Shown here piece by piece: positions 1 through 6,179 of a DNA stretch of 6,946 nucleotides. A program made the translations under genes and the position numbers. A model generated the notes under the pieces. It did no database searches. It saw only the letters and a program-made list of their open reading frames with translations, and had not been told where the DNA came from. Every line of letters starts with the position of its first letter. Positions within the stretch are counted from its first letter, which is position 1. Source of the stretch: Clostridia bacterium (GTDB taxonomy: Bacteria; Bacillota; Clostridia; Christensenellales; Aristaeellaceae); NCBI GenBank assembly GCA_017551645.1, contig JAFZLE010000214.1:1-6946 (forward strand), written 5' to 3'.

Positions 1-191
1 CAGATGTTGTGCACTATGCCCAGCACGCTGTAGCAGTCGCTCAGCTGTTCGACCACCACGCGCACGGCCACCAGGTCCATTATCTGCTCGTAGGTCTTTT
101 TCTGCTCCTTCATCTTGCGGTAGATGGAGTAGGCGTGCTTTATGCGGCCGCTGATCTCAAATCCCTTGAGTCCCTCGGCGTCCAGGGCGGC
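1..191 (-). pseudogene. relA: Continuation of relA after the stop: start of the synthetase domain, runs off the left edge
   Basis: Directly after the TAA, and in the same frame, 63 codons stay open and encode typical RSH sequence. They begin AALDAEGLKGFEISGRIKH and continue through YSIYRKMKEQKKTYEQIMDL, then VAVRVVV and DCYSVLGIVHNI. GRxKHxYSIYRKM and the DLVAVR strand are hallmarks of the (p)ppGpp synthetase domain, in its ATP-binding region. There is no frameshift and no visible decay, so a single base substitution accounts for the interruption. The first ATG after the stop lies inside RKMKEQ, beyond the conserved GRxKH motif, so reinitiation there would not give an intact synthetase. The remainder (rest of the synthetase, TGS, ACT) would lie outside the window. 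The stretch is either a remnant of a nonsense-mutated gene or part of an intact gene carrying a sequence error. Confidence 0.8.
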
Positions 192-896
192 TTACAGGTC
201 TGTCTGTATGTCGTTTATCAGTTTTTGCTGGGCAGGCGCATTTTCGTCGGTCTGCTGTTTGATGAGCAGGTACTCTGCGGGATCCAGGTATTTGAGGCAC
301 AGGTCTTCAAGTTCGCTCTTTATGGCGTACACGCCCAGACGGTGGGCGAGGGGCGCGTATATGTCCAGCGTCTCCTGGGCGATGTCCTGCCGCCGCTGGG
401 GCTTCTGGGTGTCCAGTGTGCGCATGTTGTGCAGGCGGTCTGCCAGCTTGATGAGCACCACGCGGATCTCCCTGGCCATGGCCATGAACATCTTACGTAT
501 GGACTCGGTCTTCTGCTGATGCTTGGAGAAGAAGTCGACGTGGTTCAACTTGGTGACACCGTCCACCATCTGGCCGATCTCCGGGGAGAACAGCTTTTCT
601 ATGGTCTCCGGGGTCACGCCTTCCACGTCCTCCACCACGTCGTGCAGCAGGCCCGCCGCGATGGTGGCGGGGTCCATCATGATGTCCGCCAGTATCAGCG
701 CCACGTTGGTGGGGTGGCTGAAGTAGGGCTCCCCGCTCATGCGCACCTGCCCCGCGTGCGCCTGCTCGGCATACGCGTACGCCCGGGAGATTATTTCCAT
801 ATCGTCCCGGGGGTGGTAGCGCGTGGCGTGGGAGATTATCTCCTCCAGCGGCACTACGCGGTTGGGGTTCGTATCGGCAGCGTATTCCTGAATCAT
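192..896 (-). CDS. relA: RelA/SpoT-family (p)ppGpp hydrolase domain, ended by an in-frame TAA
   Basis: This is the N-terminal part of a bifunctional RSH enzyme, which in Gram-positive bacteria both makes and degrades the stringent-response alarmone (p)ppGpp. The 234 residues cover the Mn-dependent HD hydrolase domain: GQVRMSGEPYFSHP (49-62, metal ligand H61), LLHDVVEDV (83-91, H85/D86 and E89/D90), VDGVTKL (111-117) and LIKLADRLHNMRTL (148-161, D153). The family is normally about 720-750 residues, with the synthetase, TGS and ACT domains after this part. Here a TAA at codon 235 (plus-strand tta, 192-194) stops translation just before the synthetase domain, although RSH sequence continues in the same frame. 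The ATG overlaps the recJ stop by 4 nt (ATGA), and AGAGGA (901-906) lies 4 nt upstream, so translation is probably coupled to recJ. If the stop is real, the product could only hydrolyse (p)ppGpp. Family assignment is certain; whether the truncation is real is not. Confidence 0.93.
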   Translation of the reverse strand: MIQEYAADTNPNRVVPLEEIISHATRYHPRDDMEIISRAYAYAEQAHAGQVRMSGEPYFSHPTNVALILADIMMDPATIAAGLLHDVVEDVEGVTPETIEKLFSPEIGQMVDGVTKLNHVDFFSKHQQKTESIRKMFMAMAREIRVVLIKLADRLHNMRTLDTQKPQRRQDIAQETLDIYAPLAHRLGVYAIKSELEDLCLKYLDPAEYLLIKQQTDENAPAQQKLINDIQTDL

Positions 897-3208
897 TTTG
901 TCCTCTCAGCCGTAAGCAGCCTGAACAGTTCATCGTCCTCGGGGGACTTTTTCTCGTTTGAGACCGTGATCTCCACGGGAGCGTTTTGGGCGTTTATGCT
1001 GACCAGTCCCATGCGGGACAGTATCTTAAGACCCAGCGCGGCGCCGACAGGCGGAATGTCCGCACGAACCCGCGCCAGTTCCAGTAGCCGGTCCATATCC
1101 GGTATTTTTTCGCTGGAGCGGCTGATGCCCAGCATCACCCGGTACAGTCCCCTGAGCCGGTCGGTGTCGGGGCAGAGGGTGAAAGCCTGGGCCACAGGCA
1201 GGCCCTTTATCTGTATGCCCTTTCCGCACAGCCCCTTGGGCACGCCCGCGTAATACACCCGCTTGAAGCGCGCGGGGGGCGTGGACGCAGGGCACACCGC
1301 CACACAGTTGAATCCGCGAAGGTCCCGGGGGAACTCCCCGAAACTCAGGTCATATTCCCCGTCCAGCGTTTCCATCACCGCCCGGGCGCTCTCCCCGTCC
1401 GCGCAGATGACGCAGCGGGAATAAAGGCCGGAAGAGAAATCGCGCTTCACGTCTTCCGGGCGGGCGTCTCCCAGGGGTGACGCGACTTCCAGCGTGTCTA
1501 TGAACGCTCCGAAGCGCGCGGGATCTTCCGCGGCGCCCAAAGAAGGAGTGAGCGGCACCGCGCATCTGGCGAGTGCCTGCAGCGAGGTCACGCCCCTGAA
1601 CTCGTTTACACCGGGGGAATATACCAGCCCCACCCGGGAACCGCTCAGGCTCAGCTTGTCGGCTGCCCTGAACCAGATGCCGGGCAGCCGGCCCTTCTCG
1701 CCCGCCAGGGCGAATTTGAGGTGTTCGCCTTCCCGGCCTACCGCGCGGCATTCCGCCATCTCGCCCTCGCTGAGCAGCACGGGGGGAGGATTCTGGCAGC
1801 CTGTAGGCTCGAACGCGCTCAGCAGCCCGGCTGTTTCCACGTCCAGCTCGCCCGGATCGCATTTGATGTCGTACTCCACCCGGGGGATCCACTTGCTCCG
1901 GTCGTGGGCCTTGGATACATACTCGTTTATGGCCCGGGCGAAAGCCTCGAGCTTGGTCTCGTCCACCCGCAGGCCCGCCGCCATCTCGTGGCCGCCGAAG
2001 CGCAGCAGGTGCTCTTTCACATGGCTGAGGGCGTCGTGTATGCTCACGCCCTCTATTGAGCGGCAGGAACCCGTATAGAACTCATCGGAGGGGTTTTCTT
2101 TTGTGAGCACTACGCTGGGGCAGTGGTATTTCTCGGTAAGTTTGCTGGCGGCCAGGCCGATGACTCCGGAGTTCCAGCCCTCGCCCTTTACTATGATGAC
2201 AGGGTCCGCGCTGAAATCCCAGGAAGCGAGCTGGCTCTCCGCCTCGGCGAACGCCCGGGTCTCCTCGCTGCGGCGGGAAGCGTTGAGCTCGTCCAGCTCG
2301 CCCGCCAGTTCCAGGCATTTTTCGTAATCAGTCTGGGTGAGCAGCCTGTAGCTCAAAAACGCGTCGCCCATGCGCCCGGCGGCGTTTATGCGTGGGGAGA
2401 GCTGGAACGCCACGTTGCCGGCGCTCAGTTCCTTTTCGCCCAGGCCCGCCGTTTCGCACAGGGCGCGCAGCCCAGGCCGCATGGAAAGGTTCATCTTTCT
2501 GAGCCCCAGGGACGCGATGACCCGGTTTTCTTCTTTTAGCGGCACTATGTCCGCGATGGTGGCAAGGCACGCCAGGTCTATGTATTCCATGGCCTTTTCC
2601 CGGCCGCCCAGCGCTTCCACCAGCTTGAACGCCACTCCCGCTCCGCACAGGAAACCGAAGGGATAACCGCCCAGCAGCGGGTTGACCGTGGGGCAGTCGG
2701 GCAGCGTTTCGCCGGGGCGGTGATGGTCGGTGACTATCACTTTCAGGCCTGCCTGCCGCGCCTGCTCGACCAGCTCGCAGGAGGTGATGCCGCAGTCCAC
2801 GGTGATGAGCAGCCCGCCGTGCCCGGCAAGGTGCTCAACTGCTTCGGCGTTCAGGCCGTAGCCCTCCTTGTGGCGGGAGGGCAGGTACACGCTCACGTCC
2901 GCTCCCTTTTCCCTGAGGTAAAGGGAGAGTATGGCGCTGGCGCACACCCCGTCCACGTCGTAATCCCCGTACACGCAGATGTGCTCGCCCGCGCCGAGCG
3001 CTTCGTTTATAAGCGCCGTCGCCCTGTCCATGTCGTTTAACAGGAAAGGATCCAGCAGCTGCTCGCGGGTGGGGCGCAGGAACCTTTCCGCTGCTTCAGG
3101 ACCGGCTATGCCCCGGTTGAGCAGCAGGCGGTGGAGTATGGGGTGCATGTCCAGGGGGCGCTCCCAGAAGACGCCATCCGGGGGCTGGAGCTGCTTAAGC
3201 CTTAGCAT
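893..3208 (-). CDS. recJ: Single-stranded-DNA-specific exonuclease RecJ
   Basis: RecJ is a cytoplasmic 5'-to-3' exonuclease on single-stranded DNA, used in RecF-pathway recombination, mismatch repair and base excision repair. The 771-residue protein carries the DHH-family motifs in order: YGDYDVDG (80-87), the VDCG aspartate (D138), the name-giving DHH (161-163), ATIADIVPL (216-224) and NAAGRM (275-280). These are followed by the DHHA1 domain with GWNSGVIGLAASKL (344-357) and RFGGHEMAAG (403-412). An OB-like region follows at about 445-550, then a C-terminal extension of about 220 residues. A length near 770 fits Bacillota RecJ, which is longer than the roughly 577-residue E. coli protein. 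The ATG at 3208 lies within the end of secDF (14 nt overlap); AAGGGG at 3221-3226 is the nearest ribosome binding site, at a long 12 nt spacing, and an in-frame TAG a few codons further up limits other starts. The gene ends in TGA overlapping the relA start. All catalytic motifs look intact. Confidence 0.96.
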   Translation of the reverse strand: MLRLKQLQPPDGVFWERPLDMHPILHRLLLNRGIAGPEAAERFLRPTREQLLDPFLLNDMDRATALINEALGAGEHICVYGDYDVDGVCASAILSLYLREKGADVSVYLPSRHKEGYGLNAEAVEHLAGHGGLLITVDCGITSCELVEQARQAGLKVIVTDHHRPGETLPDCPTVNPLLGGYPFGFLCGAGVAFKLVEALGGREKAMEYIDLACLATIADIVPLKEENRVIASLGLRKMNLSMRPGLRALCETAGLGEKELSAGNVAFQLSPRINAAGRMGDAFLSYRLLTQTDYEKCLELAGELDELNASRRSEETRAFAEAESQLASWDFSADPVIIVKGEGWNSGVIGLAASKLTEKYHCPSVVLTKENPSDEFYTGSCRSIEGVSIHDALSHVKEHLLRFGGHEMAAGLRVDETKLEAFARAINEYVSKAHDRSKWIPRVEYDIKCDPGELDVETAGLLSAFEPTGCQNPPPVLLSEGEMAECRAVGREGEHLKFALAGEKGRLPGIWFRAADKLSLSGSRVGLVYSPGVNEFRGVTSLQALARCAVPLTPSLGAAEDPARFGAFIDTLEVASPLGDARPEDVKRDFSSGLYSRCVICADGESARAVMETLDGEYDLSFGEFPRDLRGFNCVAVCPASTPPARFKRVYYAGVPKGLCGKGIQIKGLPVAQAFTLCPDTDRLRGLYRVMLGISRSSEKIPDMDRLLELARVRADIPPVGAALGLKILSRMGLVSINAQNAPVEITVSNEKKSPEDDELFRLLTAERTK

Positions 3209-5438
3209 TATGACTGCCGTCCCCTTCAGGTTCTATGGCTTCGTCTTCTTTATACTTCTCCGCGCGCCTGGCTTTGCGGTTGTCGGAATTCGTCTTGAGC
3301 CTTACCCACAGCGGCGCGGCGATCAGGTTGGAGGATACGGTGCCCGCCAGCATGCCCACGATCAGGGGAAAGGTGAATTCCCTTATGCTGGCCGCGCCCA
3401 GCAGGTACATGAGCACTACGGTCATAAGGGTGGTCACGGTGGTGTTGACCGTACGGGAGAGGGACTGGCTGACGGATGTATCTACTATAACGGGCTTGTC
3501 CGCGTCCTGCATGAGTCTGGCGTTCTCACGCACCCGGTCGAACACCACTATGGTGTCGTTTATGGAGTAGCCCACTATGGTGAGCAGCGCCGCGATGAAC
3601 GAGGAGTTGATCTGGTACCAGTGGCCCATGAATATCATAAACGCGCTCATTATCAGGGCGTCGTGGGCCAGTGCGACCAGCGCGGCAAGCCCGCTGGGCA
3701 GATCGAAGCGTATGGCAATGTATATAAGCATCAGCCCCAGCGCCCATGCCAGGGATTTCAGCGCGTTTTTGACCAGCGTCGCGCTGGAGGTCGCGCCTGC
3801 GTGCTCCATGCTCTTGAAGGCGATGTCCGGGTATTTTTCCTTCAAAGCGGCGTTCAGTCCGTCCAGTATAGTTTCGGTGGTGGAGTCGTTCTCGTCCAGT
3901 TTCAGGCGTATCAGCAGGCCCGTCATGCCCTGTTCGGTCTGCAGTTTGCTGACCTGGCTGTCGGTAAAGCCCTTCTGGCGGATAAGGCTCGTCACGTCCG
4001 CGGTCTCAAAGGTATCGTTGACTTCGTACTCAAGCATGGTGCCGCCGGTGAAATCCAAGCCCAGGCGCAGACCGCCTGCTACCGATACGATAAGCGCCGC
4101 CAGTATGATGACGACGGGCACCAGCCTGAGCTTTTTGTACAGCGCCACGGCGGAGAAGCCGGAGAAGTTCCTGTACGGGCGGGTATAAAGACTCAGCTTA
4201 TCCACGCCCAGCCCCACCGCCAGGGATAAAAGCACCCTGGAGATGACGAGCGCCGAGAACACGCTCACGAACACGCTCACGGCCAGCGTGTAGCTGAAGC
4301 CCTTGACCGAGCCGGTGCCGAAGAACATGAGCACGAACGCTGCGATAAGGGTGGTTATGTTGCCGTCAAGTATGGCGGACAGCGCGTTTTTGAAGCCCGC
4401 GCGCACCGCGTCGGACAGGGTGTTCTCGCTGTTTTTAAGCTCGTCGCGGAAACGCTCGAATATGACCACGTTGGCGTCCACCGCCATGCCGATGCCCAGC
4501 AGTATGCCCGCCAGGCCCGGCAGCGTGAGCTGGATCCTGAACGCGCCCAGCAGCAGCATCACCAGGCAGATGTACCACACCAGGGCGATGTCCGCCATAA
4601 GGCCGGGCAGACGGTATATGACCAGCATGAACAGCATGACCAGCGCCATGCCTATTATGCCCGCCCTGACCGCCTTGACTATGGCGTCCTCGCCCAGCGT
4701 GGCGGAGATGGCGCGGGTCTCTGTTTCGTGTATGTCCAGCGGCAGCGCGCCGCTCATTATCAGCATGGACAGGTTGGTGGCTTCCTCAAAGCTTTCCGCC
4801 AGCGTCATCGCGCTGCCAAGGGTTATCTGGCCCTGGCCGCCGCTTATGCGCTGGGATACCGTGGGCGCGGAGATTACCGTGCCGTCCAGCACTATGCTTA
4901 TTGGCCTGCCCACCAGCCGGCCGGTGGCGTTGGCGAAGGCCGCGGCCGCTTCATCGGAGAGCTTGAAGCTGACCACGTAGCGGTTGGTGGTGGTATCAAG
5001 CGTGGGGGAGACACGGACCAGGTCCTTGCCCTCCATTATCACCCGTCCGCTGGGTTCCTTAAATTCCAGGTGCGCGGGGGTGCCGATAAGCTTGACCACC
5101 GCGGAAGGATCGGTCACGTCGGGTATCTCCACCCTCAGAGCGTCCTCGCCCTGCAGGCTCACGCTGGCTTCAGTGTAACCCTGGGAGGAGAGGCGGTTTA
5201 TGAGCACGTCCCGGGTGGCGGCGAGTTTAGAGGAGAACTCCGCCTCGTCCATGTCGCCCCTGTCGGCGCGGAACACGGTATATACGCCGCCCCGCAGGTC
5301 CAGGCCCAGGCTGAGCGCCTCATTCACGGGTTTTACGAGGGTAGTGTCTCCGAAAGACAATCCGCTTAGCGTTACGAACACCAGCGCCACGGTGAGCACG
5401 ACTGCCGCTGTCAGCGCGATAAGATTCTTTGACTTCAT
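3195..5438 (-). CDS. secDF: Fused protein translocase subunit SecDF
   Basis: SecD and SecF are membrane proteins of the RND superfamily that assist SecYEG, using the proton gradient to help pull secreted proteins across the membrane. Here both are one 747-residue polypeptide, as in Bacillus subtilis SecDF (about 737). SecD half: first membrane segment at about 7-29, LGLDLRGGVY (44-53), a large extracytoplasmic P1 region to about 250, then five further membrane segments at about 253-415 with AVDANVVIFERFRDEL (319-334). SecF half: membrane segment at about 437-456, LGLDFTGGT (459-467), a smaller extracytoplasmic loop, then membrane segments from about 556 with GYSINDTIVVFDRVRE (623-638). The tail (715-747) is charged and cytoplasmic. 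The join at about 415-435 is continuous, with no sign of a frameshift. The ATG is preceded by GGAGG (5443-5447) at a short 4 nt spacing. This is the first gene of the minus-strand operon, behind a consensus promoter. Stop codon TAA. Confidence 0.97.
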   Translation of the reverse strand: MKSKNLIALTAAVVLTVALVFVTLSGLSFGDTTLVKPVNEALSLGLDLRGGVYTVFRADRGDMDEAEFSSKLAATRDVLINRLSSQGYTEASVSLQGEDALRVEIPDVTDPSAVVKLIGTPAHLEFKEPSGRVIMEGKDLVRVSPTLDTTTNRYVVSFKLSDEAAAAFANATGRLVGRPISIVLDGTVISAPTVSQRISGGQGQITLGSAMTLAESFEEATNLSMLIMSGALPLDIHETETRAISATLGEDAIVKAVRAGIIGMALVMLFMLVIYRLPGLMADIALVWYICLVMLLLGAFRIQLTLPGLAGILLGIGMAVDANVVIFERFRDELKNSENTLSDAVRAGFKNALSAILDGNITTLIAAFVLMFFGTGSVKGFSYTLAVSVFVSVFSALVISRVLLSLAVGLGVDKLSLYTRPYRNFSGFSAVALYKKLRLVPVVIILAALIVSVAGGLRLGLDFTGGTMLEYEVNDTFETADVTSLIRQKGFTDSQVSKLQTEQGMTGLLIRLKLDENDSTTETILDGLNAALKEKYPDIAFKSMEHAGATSSATLVKNALKSLAWALGLMLIYIAIRFDLPSGLAALVALAHDALIMSAFMIFMGHWYQINSSFIAALLTIVGYSINDTIVVFDRVRENARLMQDADKPVIVDTSVSQSLSRTVNTTVTTLMTVVLMYLLGAASIREFTFPLIVGMLAGTVSSNLIAAPLWVRLKTNSDNRKARRAEKYKEDEAIEPEGDGSHNAKA

Positions 5439-5475
5439 TCTGCCTCCATAACATACTATCCCATTTTATCATCAT

Positions 5476-5504
5476 ATTATATAGCCAAAAACAAAATATG
5501 TCAA
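5476..5504 (-). promoter_or_regulatory. Consensus sigma-A (sigma-70-type) promoter for secDF-recJ-relA
   Basis: Read on the minus strand, TTGACA (5504-5499) is followed after exactly 17 bp by TATAAT (5481-5476). Both hexamers match the consensus perfectly and the spacer is optimal. The expected transcript start is near 5469, giving a leader of about 30 nt before the secDF ATG with GGAGG close to the start codon. This predicts strong constitutive transcription unless a repressor acts on it. Confidence 0.87.
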
Positions 5505-5529
5505 TCTCGCGCACGCACGCGCTGGGGTA

Positions 5530-5558
5530 TGGAAATAATCCTGGATTTGTGGTAAAAT
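5530..5558 (+). promoter_or_regulatory. Probable promoter for the HD-domain gene, with extended -10
   Basis: TGGAAA (5530-5535, 4 of 6 matches to TTGACA) is followed after 17 bp by TAAAAT (5553-5558, 5 of 6 matches to TATAAT). The bases directly before the -10 are TGG, giving the TGn extended -10 element. Transcription would start near 5565, so the leader is very short (about 17 nt) and begins almost at the ribosome binding site. Confidence 0.6.
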
Positions 5559-5565
5559 ACTTTAT

Positions 5566-5576
5566 AAGGCGGTGAT
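5566..5576 (+). promoter_or_regulatory. Strong Shine-Dalgarno site of the HD-domain gene
   Basis: AAGGCGGTGAT differs by one base from AAGGAGGTGAT, the full complement of the 16S rRNA 3' end. It lies 5 nt upstream of the ATG at 5582 (7 nt from the GGTG core), which supports that start codon and suggests efficient translation. Confidence 0.75.
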
Positions 5577-5581
5577 AAAAG

Positions 5582-6178
5582 ATGGATCTAAAGCGGGCGT
5601 GGAAATTTGCCCTGTCCTTTCCAAGCGACCTGACCCACGGGGAAGACCACGTAAAACGGGTGCTGGACAGGTGTATGAAGCTGGCGGACCGCTACCCCTC
5701 CGCCGACAGAAAAGCGCTTGCCTGCGCCGCCGTGCTCCACGACTGCGGGCGCGCGGAGGAGATCAACGACCCCGCCGTGCCCCATGCCCCGGCAGGCGCC
5801 GCGAAAGCCGAAGCTTTTCTGCTTGAAGAAGGCGAAGAACCTGCCTTTGCGGGCAGGGTCAGGGCGATAATTGCCGCCCATTCCCGAAGGAGCGACGCGG
5901 AAAATGGCGGCATCGAGGAAAAGATACTCTTCGACGCGGACAAGCTGGACATGTGCGGCGCGATAGGCATATACCGGGGCATCGCGTACTGCGCGGCGAA
6001 CTCCCTGCCCCTTAATGGCGAAAACGGAGTGATAGAGACCGTCGAATGGGATACGGAACACGTAGAACACAGCCTGTTTACCCCCGAAGCGCGGGCTATG
6101 GCGAAGGAAGGCCTGGAATTCATGCGGGCATTCGCCTCAAGGCTGAGGGCGGAAACAGAAGATAAACGGGAGGCATGA
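5582..6178 (+). CDS. HD-domain phosphohydrolase of unknown substrate
   Basis: The 198-residue soluble protein belongs to the HD superfamily of metal-dependent phosphohydrolases. Visible motifs are HGEDHVKRV (19-27, ligand H23), VLHDCGR (51-57, H53/D54), the IIAAHS histidine (H100), and FDADKLDMCGAIGIYRG (117-133) with the metal-binding aspartate in DADKLD. The DADKLDxxGAIGI pattern is typical of small stand-alone HD proteins such as the YedJ-like group, whose substrates are mostly unassigned; nucleotides are likely. There is no signal peptide or membrane segment. The start is fixed by a near-perfect Shine-Dalgarno site. The TGA is followed after 1 nt by the nucleoside kinase ATG, so the two genes form an operon, and a role in nucleotide metabolism is a reasonable inference from that context. 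The HD fold resembles that of the RSH hydrolase domain, but I see no RSH-specific signature, so I do not call it an alarmone hydrolase. Confidence 0.88.
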   Translation: MDLKRAWKFALSFPSDLTHGEDHVKRVLDRCMKLADRYPSADRKALACAAVLHDCGRAEEINDPAVPHAPAGAAKAEAFLLEEGEEPAFAGRVRAIIAAHSRRSDAENGGIEEKILFDADKLDMCGAIGIYRGIAYCAANSLPLNGENGVIETVEWDTEHVEHSLFTPEARAMAKEGLEFMRAFASRLRAETEDKREA

Positions 6179-6179
6179 G

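Larger units (their letters stand above)
5439..5581. promoter_or_regulatory. Divergent intergenic region between secDF and the HD-domain gene
   Basis: The 143 bp between the two divergent start codons are AT-rich, unlike the surrounding genes, and hold both promoters back to back. The two -35 boxes (minus strand 5499-5504, plus strand 5530-5535) are separated by 25 bp that include a GC-rich alternating patch, cgcgcacgcacgcgc, at about 5508-5522. A protein bound there could touch both promoters, but I recognise no known operator. No terminator, riboswitch or small gene is evident. Confidence 0.7.

Noticed and set aside
192..194. Reassigned UAA codon (alternative genetic code) as the explanation for the relA stop
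   Set aside because: secDF ends in TAA at a natural C-terminus that overlaps recJ, and recJ, secDF, the HD gene and the visible kinase part have no in-frame TAA, so a reassignment is not supported.
9..1253. Long open frame on the plus strand, 414 codons, opposite relA and recJ
   Set aside because: It is antisense to two clearly recognised genes, its translation is rich in His/Gly/Val/Leu without any domain, and such open frames are expected opposite G+C-rich genes.
2979..4229. Long open frame on the plus strand, 416 codons, opposite recJ and secDF
   Set aside because: It spans the boundary of two real genes on the other strand and shows low-complexity antisense composition with no recognisable motif.
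5435..5449. Tiny minus-strand reading frame (ATG GAG GCA GAA TGA) ending across the secDF start codon
   Set aside because: It resembles a coupled leader peptide, but it has no good ribosome binding site and its second codon overlaps the secDF GGAGG, so chance is the simpler explanation.
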